From: Dehalococcoidia bacterium
Lineage (GTDB): Bacteria; Chloroflexota; Dehalococcoidia; DSTF01; JACRBR01
Assembly (NCBI GenBank): GCA_040902535.1
Contig: JBBDXD010000018.1
Location: forward strand, 231,875-295,874
Length of the DNA stretch: 64,000 nt
Direction of reading: 5' to 3'
Positions 58,036 to 64,000 of this stretch are shown here, one piece after another. Position 1 is the first letter of the stretch, and each line of letters opens with the position of its first letter. The notes under the pieces are model-generated. The model worked only from the letters and a program-made list of their open reading frames with translations, was not told the DNA's origin and made no database searches. Both the position numbers and the translations under genes were made by a program.

Positions 58036-60297
58036 TCATTCGGGCAGCGACGGACGGTCGACGTCTTCGTAGAGCTGCCGGTAGCGCGCATAGTTCTCCA
58101 TAACGAGCTTCACGTAGAGCCGCGTCTCGTCGAACTCCAGGTCTTCGACGAAGAGGTCCAGGTCGTCGCCGGCGGAGTCGATCGCATTGAACGACGTACC
58201 GGGGCCGCCGTTGTAGGCGGCGAGCGCGTGGTACACGTTGCCATCGAACTGGGCGAGCTGGTCGGCCAGGTAGCTGGCGCCGAAGCGCAGGCTCAACCGC
58301 GGACGAAAAAGATCCGCGACGGTGAAGCCGAACACGCCCAGATCGTCGGCGATGGCGCGCCCGGTGCCTTCGATCACCTGGGTCAACCCGAGCGCGCCGG
58401 CGGTCGAGCCGGCCTCCGGGTCGTAGTAGCTTTCCTGCCGGACGAGCGCGAGCAGGAGCAGCGGCGACACGTCGTGCTCGTCGGAGGCGTCCTGGACGAG
58501 GTCCGCGTACGCCTGCGGGTACGCGACGCGGAGCAGGTCATCGGGTGGTTCGCCCTTGTCGTCGTCGCGCAACTCGGCGAGGAGCCTCGTCGCGGCGCGG
58601 GCAGCGAATGCGGGATCGCCTTCTTCCTCGAACCGGCGCGTCACGTGAAACAATCCCGCTACGCTTGCCGCTGCGTCGTCGATCAGCGACAGATAGACGG
58701 CGTCCCCCTGCGGGCGGAGGCCGACGGACCGCAACTCGCGCGCGAGGTCCCAGCGTGCGTCGATCGCTGGCGGCGTGGCATCCGGGTCGACTGCATACGT
58801 CTCTTCAAAGTACTCGGCAATGTCGCCCCAGTCGATGTCGTCATCTTTGACATCGACGTCCTTCACGCCGTCGTCGTTGTCTTCGAGAAGCACTTCCGCA
58901 CGGAGCGCGTAGAAGTTATCCGGCGCGTCCTGCACGAGTTGCTGCAGGGTCTGTTCGCCGGCGGGATTACCGGCTGCCATCTGCGCGCGTCCCTGCCAAA
59001 AGCGCGCCTTCGCCCGCGCTTCGTCGTCGGTAGCCGTGGTGGCGATGGCGCCCCATGCGAAGGCAGCGCCGGCGGGATCGCCGTTGCGATAGAGCACCAT
59101 GCCGCGGTGGAAGTTGGCGTCGGCGGCCCATTCTGACGCCGGGTACTCGGCGACAAGCTGCGCGAACGCGGCGCCAGCTTCGTCGTAGCGGCGCGCCACT
59201 TCGAGCAGGCGCGCGCGCCACCAGAGGGCGTCATCGGACTGCGGTGATGCCGGATCGAGATCGTGCGCGCGCTGATACGCGGCGATCGCCGGTTCGACGT
59301 TGCTTTCGCGCTCTTCGATGGCGCCGACGTAGTACGAGGATTGCGCGGCGCGGTCGCCGGCGGCGATCGCGCGCCCGAACGCCTCGCGCGCGGCGGTGTT
59401 TCGGAACGCGCGATAGTGCACCAGTCCGCGGTCGTAGTCGCGGACCGGCACCGCCGCCGCATCAAGCGCCGCCAGTGCGTCGGTGGCCGCGGCGCCGGCA
59501 GGATAGCCCGCGACGACAGAGGCGTAGTCATCGACCCAGGTGACGTCGCCCAGACGCTGCTTGATCGCGGCGCTGCGGGCACGGGCCGTCGCCACGTCAG
59601 CGCCGGACGTCGCCGCGCGCGTATACCAGGCGAGCGCGTTGGCATCGGCGCCGCCCTGCTCGAACGCGCCCCCGACGCTGATCATGAAGGAGTTCTTGAA
59701 TTCGCTGCGCAAATCGCTTGCCATCACGGCCTGCGCTGCCGCTTCCGCTTCGTCAAAGCGCCCGAGGCGCGCGAGCATCTTCGCGCGCTCGACCTGCGCG
59801 AATGCTGATGCGTCGCCGCCTGCGTTGATGTACAGCTGGTAACTATCGAGCGCGCCCTGGGGATCGGCGAGATCGTCGAGCACCGAAGCGAACAGGAAGC
59901 GCGCCGGCGATCCGTCGGCGGCAGCGCCGGCTTCGATGAGGTAGGCGCCGAGCACGTCGCGTGCCTCCGCAAAGCTGCCGCCACGCTGGAGGAGCTGCGC
60001 CTGCGAAAAGCGCGCCTGCTGGCGGTCCTCGCCGTCGCTTTCCGCCGCGATCGATGCGTAGACGCCGATCGCGCCCTCGAAGTCGCCCTCGTAGCGCAGT
60101 TGGTCGCCGAGGTTAGGGTCGGCGGGCGAGGGGGAGGGCGTGGGCATGGGGATCGCGGGGGCGGGCGTCTCGCGCACCGCTGTGGGCGTCGGCGCCGGAT
60201 CGCCGGAGTCGAAGCACGCGGGCGATGCCATCGCGACGAACGCGGCGGCTGCAACAGCGAGCGGGCGCGCGACCGTGCGGGGACGCGTGAGATGCAT
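58036..60297 (-). CDS. Soluble lytic transglycosylase with TPR superhelix
   Basis: 753 residues. Lipoprotein-type signal (AAFVAMASPAC), Pro/Thr-rich linker, then ~450 residues of TPR-like helices, then a C-terminal SLT domain: SPLLLLALVRQESYYDPEAG with catalytic Glu622, TAGALGLTQVIEGTG, and LAAYNGGPGTSFNAI. Cleaves peptidoglycan glycan strands with 1,6-anhydro formation; Slt70-like layout. AGGGAG precedes ATG 60297. Divergent from the next gene. Confidence 0.92.
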   Translation of the reverse strand: MHLTRPRTVARPLAVAAAAFVAMASPACFDSGDPAPTPTAVRETPAPAIPMPTPSPSPADPNLGDQLRYEGDFEGAIGVYASIAAESDGEDRQQARFSQAQLLQRGGSFAEARDVLGAYLIEAGAAADGSPARFLFASVLDDLADPQGALDSYQLYINAGGDASAFAQVERAKMLARLGRFDEAEAAAQAVMASDLRSEFKNSFMISVGGAFEQGGADANALAWYTRAATSGADVATARARSAAIKQRLGDVTWVDDYASVVAGYPAGAAATDALAALDAAAVPVRDYDRGLVHYRAFRNTAAREAFGRAIAAGDRAAQSSYYVGAIEERESNVEPAIAAYQRAHDLDPASPQSDDALWWRARLLEVARRYDEAGAAFAQLVAEYPASEWAADANFHRGMVLYRNGDPAGAAFAWGAIATTATDDEARAKARFWQGRAQMAAGNPAGEQTLQQLVQDAPDNFYALRAEVLLEDNDDGVKDVDVKDDDIDWGDIAEYFEETYAVDPDATPPAIDARWDLARELRSVGLRPQGDAVYLSLIDDAAASVAGLFHVTRRFEEEGDPAFAARAATRLLAELRDDDKGEPPDDLLRVAYPQAYADLVQDASDEHDVSPLLLLALVRQESYYDPEAGSTAGALGLTQVIEGTGRAIADDLGVFGFTVADLFRPRLSLRFGASYLADQLAQFDGNVYHALAAYNGGPGTSFNAIDSAGDDLDLFVEDLEFDETRLYVKLVMENYARYRQLYEDVDRPSLPE

Positions 60298-60321
60298 ATC
60301 GCTCCCTGGTGGGCGCGGGTT

Positions 60322-60350
60322 TTGACAGGGATCAGGGGCAATGGTAACCT
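60322..60350 (+). promoter_or_regulatory. Sigma70-type promoter
   Basis: TTGACA (60322-60327), 17 bases, TAACCT (60345-60350). Start of transcription expected near 60357, about 38 bases before the ATG at 60395. The -10 has the same TANNCT form as the leaderless set. Confidence 0.65.
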
Positions 60351-60394
60351 CGGATCGAAGGCGGTCGCAATCTGAAACCGCCCAATTCTCCCTT

Positions 60395-60877
60395 ATGAAC
60401 TTGCTGCGGCTGACCCTGATTGACTCCGCCGGCGGCGTCAGCTTCGTGGCGCATGGCGAGGCGCTTCCAGCGCTCCTGCGTGCGTGCGCGAACGGCGCTC
60501 GCGAGATCGACGACCTGCTGGTGCGCGCCGAGCCGTATTACCACGGGCTGCGCGAACGCATTGCCAATGGAATGGCAATGTTCGATGAGCGCAATACGCC
60601 CGGGAACTACGACGCCATCCACGACGCCCTGGAACGGGCCCAACCCGAAGAATCGCCGCTCTTCCGCATCGTCGATGATGTGACGCGGGAAGCGAGCCTG
60701 CGTCCGGTGAAGGCGGGCGCGGTGATCATCAACCTGATGGACCGGCGGATCATTCAGCTCCAGAACGCCTACAAGGAGATCCGGCGCACCGGGCGGGGCC
60801 GCATCTTCGATGGAGAGCGGCTGACGGACAGCGTGTTCACGTACCGTCTGCCAAAAGACTGGGCGCTCGTACCCTAG
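60395..60877 (+). CDS. Conserved hypothetical protein
   Basis: 160 residues from ATG 60395: LLRLTLIDSAGGVSFVAHGEALPALLRACANGAREIDDLLVRAE, later VKAGAVIINLMDRRIIQLQNAYKEIRRTGRGRIFDGERLTDS. Mixed alpha/beta, no membrane spans or catalytic motif seen. Family unknown to me. A good promoter lies at 60322-60350, but no ribosome site precedes the ATG. Divergent from the transglycosylase gene, upstream of alr. Confidence 0.7.
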   Translation: MNLLRLTLIDSAGGVSFVAHGEALPALLRACANGAREIDDLLVRAEPYYHGLRERIANGMAMFDERNTPGNYDAIHDALERAQPEESPLFRIVDDVTREASLRPVKAGAVIINLMDRRIIQLQNAYKEIRRTGRGRIFDGERLTDSVFTYRLPKDWALVP

Positions 60878-60953
60878 ACATCGCGCGAACTCGCGATACT
60901 CCCGTCACTCCGCCGATGCCCATTTGCATCTGATCTGCACGCGGTCCATCGCG

Positions 60954-60959
60954 TATGCT
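60954..60959 (+). promoter_or_regulatory. Putative -10 box of leaderless alr mRNA
   Basis: TATGCT, six bases, ATG 60966; no ribosome site. Confidence 0.5.
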
Positions 60960-60965
60960 TGCCGC

Positions 60966-62162
60966 ATGCAAGAGCCTCGGGATCGTTGGACGGGGCGTCC
61001 CGTGTGGGCGGAAATCGACCTCGACGCGCTGTCGCACAACGTGCGCACGCTCGCCGAACCCGCGGCGCCAGCCCGGTTGTACGCGATCGTCAAGGCGAAC
61101 GCATACGGGCACGGCGCTCCAGCGGTCGCCCGGGCGGCGGTCGAAGCGGGCGCGGCGGGCCTCGGCGTTGTCTGCGTCGACGAGGGCGAAGAGCTGCGCC
61201 GCGCAGGCATCGACGCGCCCGTGCTGATCGTCGGTCACGCCCAGACGTCGGAAGCAGAGCGCATCGTGGAACTGGGGCTGACGCCGACCGTCACGTCGAT
61301 GCAAGCGGCGCTCGCGCTATCACGCTTCGCGACGGATCGCGACGTCGAACAGCCGGTGCACGTCGAACTCGAGAGCGGGCTCAATCGCAACGGCCTGATG
61401 GTGAATGAGTTGGTGCGCTTCGCGGAGGCCGTGCGCAAGCTGCCCGGCATCGTCATCGAAGGGCTGTACACGCACTTTGCCGCCGCGGAGGAAGGCGACA
61501 CGGCGTTCACGCACGAGCAATACGAAGCGCTGATCGCCGCGGCGGAGCGCCTGCCCTGGATCCCGATGCGCCACTGCGCGGCATCGGCGAGCGTGTTGAA
61601 CGCCCCGCACATGGCGTTGGAGATGGTACGGGCGGGACTCGGCATCTACGGCTATCATCCGGCGCCGCGGGGCGACGATGCCGCCGACCTGCGGCCGGTG
61701 CTGACGCTGAAGAGCCGCATCGCGCGGCTGGTCGATGTGGAGCCGGGCGCGACGGTGGGCTATGGACGGACGTGGACTGCGGCGCGGCCGTCGAAGATCG
61801 CGCTGATCATGTGCGGTTACGCCGACGGCTACCGCCGCGCGCTCTCAGGACGCGCGAGCGTGCTCGTGCGGGGCTGCCGAGCGCCGATTGCGGGCCGGAT
61901 CGCGATGGATATGTGCACGGCCGATGTCACGGGCGTGCCGGGCGTTGCGCCGGATGACGAGGTCGTTATCATGGGCCGGCAGGGCTCGGAGGTGGTCGAC
62001 GCCGACGAGCTTGCAGGGCTTGCCGACACGATCTCGTGGGAGATCCTGGCCGGGATCAGCGCGCGCGTGCCGAGGATCTACCTGCGCGACGGCGTCGCGG
62101 TGGCCCAGACGACGCTGAACGAGCGGTCGCCGGAGCCAATCGACGCCGTGGCTCCCGCCTGA
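60966..62162 (+). CDS. alr: Alanine racemase
   Basis: 398 residues. PLP enzyme making D-alanine for peptidoglycan. PLP lysine K43 in IVKANAYGHGA, HVELESGLNRNGL (substrate pocket), YTHFAAAEEGD, VGYGRTW (catalytic Tyr in the C-terminal domain) and GRIAMDMCTADVTG are present. Start ATG 60966 with leaderless box. DinB follows 29 bases later, probably co-transcribed. Confidence 0.95.
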   Translation: MQEPRDRWTGRPVWAEIDLDALSHNVRTLAEPAAPARLYAIVKANAYGHGAPAVARAAVEAGAAGLGVVCVDEGEELRRAGIDAPVLIVGHAQTSEAERIVELGLTPTVTSMQAALALSRFATDRDVEQPVHVELESGLNRNGLMVNELVRFAEAVRKLPGIVIEGLYTHFAAAEEGDTAFTHEQYEALIAAAERLPWIPMRHCAASASVLNAPHMALEMVRAGLGIYGYHPAPRGDDAADLRPVLTLKSRIARLVDVEPGATVGYGRTWTAARPSKIALIMCGYADGYRRALSGRASVLVRGCRAPIAGRIAMDMCTADVTGVPGVAPDDEVVIMGRQGSEVVDADELAGLADTISWEILAGISARVPRIYLRDGVAVAQTTLNERSPEPIDAVAPA

Positions 62163-62191
62163 GCGCCGCCCGCAACTTCGAGGAAACAGCT

Positions 62192-62722
62192 ATGCCTTCG
62201 CAGACACCCAACGTGTTCACGTTCCCGCGCAATGAACCGGGGACCGAGGGCCATCTGGAACTCGTCGAGCCGCTGCGTACGGTGCCGCGCAGCGCCGCTG
62301 ATGCCGTGCGCGGGCTTTCGGAGGCGATGCTTCGTTACGCGCCGGCGGACGACGGATGGTGCATCAAGGAGATCATCGGGCACTTGCGTGACGCCGCGGA
62401 GGTCTACCACAAGCGCCTGTACATGATATCCACGCAGACGGATCCGGTGCTGCAGCCGTACGACCCCGATGCGTTCGCCCGCGAGCACAACTACATCGAG
62501 CGTGACATCGAAGAGATGCTCAATGACCTGCGCCTGTTCCGGGGCGACACGGTGCAATTGCTGACGACGCTCGTGAACTGGAACTGGGCGCGAACCGGCC
62601 GCCACCTGGAAGATGGCCGCTTGAGCATCCGCCAACTTGTCGAGCTCATGATCGAACACGAGTCCGAACACCTGGACGACATCAGGCGCTTGCGCGAGCG
62701 TGCGGTAGCAGAGCTGGCCTAG
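62192..62722 (+). CDS. DinB family metal-binding protein
   Basis: 176 residues, four-helix DinB/YfiT-like fold. Metal-ligand histidines expected: His64 in IIGHLRDAAEVYHKRLY and the HESEHLDDIRRL pair near residue 150. Family members act as thiol-dependent transferases or have unknown roles. GAGGAA lies before ATG 62192. Its stop overlaps by four bases the stop region of the convergent small membrane protein gene. Confidence 0.85.
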   Translation: MPSQTPNVFTFPRNEPGTEGHLELVEPLRTVPRSAADAVRGLSEAMLRYAPADDGWCIKEIIGHLRDAAEVYHKRLYMISTQTDPVLQPYDPDAFAREHNYIERDIEEMLNDLRLFRGDTVQLLTTLVNWNWARTGRHLEDGRLSIRQLVELMIEHESEHLDDIRRLRERAVAELA

Positions 62723-63039
62723 CCGCGGACGATGAACCGTCGCGTGTAAGCCGGCACGAGCGACAGCGCGCCGATGACGATCGCGAGCGCGATCAAGAAC
62801 GCACCTACCGCCAGCCGCACGACGGCGTCGACCGCCGCGAGATCGTCGGATACGGCGCTGATGATGGTGAACGCCGCAATCACCAGCGTCAGCACCGCCA
62901 GCGCCGCGCCGGCGACCCGCGCGAGCGGCGACGGCAGCCGCCAGTCGGGCTCGGCGGCCATCGAAGGCTCCGCGGCCGGCGTTGTGCCGGGGGGCGCCGC
63001 GTCGGACCGGCGGTCGCGCCGTTTGCGCTTTTTCGTCAT
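62719..63039 (-). CDS. Small membrane protein, two TM segments
   Basis: 106 residues from ATG 63039: strongly basic start (TKKRKRRDRRSD), Ala/Pro linker, then two spans (VAGAALAVLTLVIAAFTIISAV and VVRLAVGAFLIALAIVIGALSLV). No family recognised. Begins two bases after the speB-like stop, in the same operon, and ends in a 4-bp convergent overlap with DinB. Confidence 0.68.
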   Translation of the reverse strand: MTKKRKRRDRRSDAAPPGTTPAAEPSMAAEPDWRLPSPLARVAGAALAVLTLVIAAFTIISAVSDDLAAVDAVVRLAVGAFLIALAIVIGALSLVPAYTRRFIVRG

Positions 63040-63041
63040 GG

Positions 63042-63920
63042 CTACTCCGTCGGCCCGAGGGCGAGGCCGATCAGGCGGTACGTGAGCTTCGCGGCGAGCT
63101 GCGCGCACGATCGCGGCCCGAGCGACGGCGACAGCTCCGTGACGTCGAACCCGACGACGCGCTTGCGGCGCGTCAACTCGACGAGCAGGTCCGTCACTTC
63201 GTCCCAGCGCAGGCCGCCCGGCTCCGGCGTCCCCACGGCGGACATCTCCGCCGGGTCGAAGTTGTCCAAATCGATCGTGATGTAGACGTCATCTGTCAGG
63301 TTATCGACGACGCGCGAGGCGCCGGCCTCTCGAAGTTCGCGCGGCGAGTAGAACGCGAGGCCCTCGCTGCGGATATATGCGTGGTCCTCGAAGGCGGCGC
63401 TGCGCAGGCCGACCTGCGTGACGCGCGCGACCTCGTTGGCGCGGCGCAGCGTGCAAGCGTGGTTGAACTTCGAATAGAGGTACTCGTCGCGCATGTCGGA
63501 GTGGGCGTCGAAGGCGAGCACCGAGAGGCCCGGCGTGCGCTTCGCGTGCGCGCGTACGGCGCCGACGGCGACGGTGTGCTCGCCGCCGAGCGTGACGACG
63601 AACTTCTGTTGGTCGAGCAGCTCCGCAACCACGCTCTCGATGCGGTCGATCATCGCCTCGGGCGATCCGGTGTGCGGCGCCAGTTCGGGCAGCGTGTGGA
63701 TGCCGTGGCGGTACGGCTCCAGCCCGAGCCCAACGTCGTACAGCTCCATATCGGCGGACGCTTCGGCGATCGCGCGGGGGCCATCGCGGGCACCGGCGCG
63801 GGCGGTGACCGTCGAATCGTACGGCACCGGCAGGACGGCGACGCGCGAGCGCTCGAACGAACTGTACTCGTCTTCGAGCGATGCGAAGTTGGCGTGCGGG
63901 TAGAAGCGGTCATCGGCCAC
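63042..63920 (-). CDS. speB: Agmatinase/arginase family (ureohydrolase)
   Basis: 292 residues. Manganese ureohydrolase producing putrescine and urea from agmatine (agmatinase type) or a related guanidino substrate. Seen: GGEHTVAVG, FDAHSDMRDEY (metal ligands), TIDLDNFDPAEM and GTPEPGGLRWDE. Start is GTG 63920 (peptide MADDRFYPHANF) with TACCCT six bases upstream, the leaderless layout; the neighbouring ATG is out of frame. A heptad array starts 21 bases upstream. Confidence 0.92.
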   Translation of the reverse strand: MADDRFYPHANFASLEDEYSSFERSRVAVLPVPYDSTVTARAGARDGPRAIAEASADMELYDVGLGLEPYRHGIHTLPELAPHTGSPEAMIDRIESVVAELLDQQKFVVTLGGEHTVAVGAVRAHAKRTPGLSVLAFDAHSDMRDEYLYSKFNHACTLRRANEVARVTQVGLRSAAFEDHAYIRSEGLAFYSPRELREAGASRVVDNLTDDVYITIDLDNFDPAEMSAVGTPEPGGLRWDEVTDLLVELTRRKRVVGFDVTELSPSLGPRSCAQLAAKLTYRLIGLALGPTE

Positions 63921-63926
63921 GAGGGA

Positions 63927-63932
63927 AGGGTA
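63927..63932 (-). promoter_or_regulatory. Putative -10 box of leaderless speB mRNA
   Basis: On the minus strand TACCCT, six bases, GTG 63920. Confidence 0.5.
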
Positions 63933-63940
63933 GCCTGTCC

Positions 63941-64000
63941 GGTCGCTGGTCGCTGGTCGCTGGTCGCTGGTCGCTGGTCGCTGGTCGCTGGTCGCTGGTC
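63941..64000. repeat. Perfect heptad array (GGTCGCT), cut by window end
   Basis: Unbroken GGTCGCT repeats, more than eight copies in 60 bases, running to the window edge. Same word as elements D and the 36.6-kb tract, and placed just before a gene start as are the left ends of elements A-D, so a further element probably continues beyond the window. Confidence 0.85.

Noticed and set aside
63941..64000. CRISPR array at the window end
   Set aside because: Units are only 7 bp and contiguous, without spacers; it is a simple tandem repeat.

Overview
The window is GC-rich, densely packed chromosomal DNA from a free-living bacterium. The gene mix (tandem acyl-CoA dehydrogenases, a thrC-NIL-MoaD cluster, Bat-type VWA proteins, stand-alone DinB, DUF2344 and GT-C membrane proteins, many TANNNT-type leaderless promoters) fits Chloroflexota best, perhaps near Dehalococcoidia. 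That placement is inference. I see no rRNA, tRNA, CRISPR array, prophage or transposase gene.

Layout. 1-4.5 kb: a cut MFS transporter, a ROK sugar kinase coupled to a glycogen synthase, and a nucleoside hydrolase. 4.5-5.7 kb: a DUF6941-type gene divergent from a BrnT-like toxin/RHH antitoxin pair. 5.8-16 kb: six minus-strand acyl-CoA dehydrogenase genes under a TetR gene, with four copies of a four-helix-bundle (S23/IVP-type) gene in the spacers, three of them broken. 16.1-27.2 kb: a small membrane protein, then a long minus-strand glycan/envelope operon (four GT-C membrane proteins, SDR epimerase, nucleotidyltransferase, GT2, HEAT protein, NUDIX, GNAT) with repeated stop/start overlaps. 27.4-32.6 kb: flavin reductase, MFS, histidine phosphatase, DUF2344, CorC/CNNM protein, PadR. 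32.6-36.6 kb: small orphan gene, sucC, a DUF5678 plus retropepsin pair, and a one-chain DppB-DppC permease. 36.9-42.5 kb: thrC, NIL protein, MoaD/ThiS-like protein, degenerate GGDEF-like protein, argC-argJ-argB. 42.6-47.3 kb: P450, TetR and VOC operon with a clear operator-promoter, a phosphotransferase, and an HSD17B4-like SDR. 47.4-52.4 kb: two divergent small genes, BatA, BatB-TPR, phosphohexomutase. 52.5-64 kb: lysC, folC-like, nitroreductase, esterase lipoprotein, rimI, lytic transglycosylase, alr, DinB, small membrane protein, speB-like.

Most striking signal. Tandem heptanucleotide repeats occur at ten places, almost all in spacers. Each of the four four-helix-bundle genes is bracketed by inverted heptad arrays, and each copy uses its own heptad word (GGAGGTC, GGATGCT, TGGTGAT, CTGGTCG). 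Short loci at 3.5, 16.6, 16.8 and 48.0 kb look like the same structure without the gene: two heptad arms closed into a hairpin. Single tracts lie at 4.5, 36.6 and 63.9 kb. This looks like a family of intervening-sequence-like elements carrying an S23-type protein and shedding gene-less derivatives.

Second signal. Eight genes have a TANNNT-like hexamer (mostly TANNCT) exactly six bases before the start codon and no Shine-Dalgarno sequence, which suggests common leaderless transcription.

Functionally the window combines acyl-CoA/lipid oxidation, glycogen and surface-glycan synthesis, and arginine, threonine and aspartate-family amino-acid synthesis.
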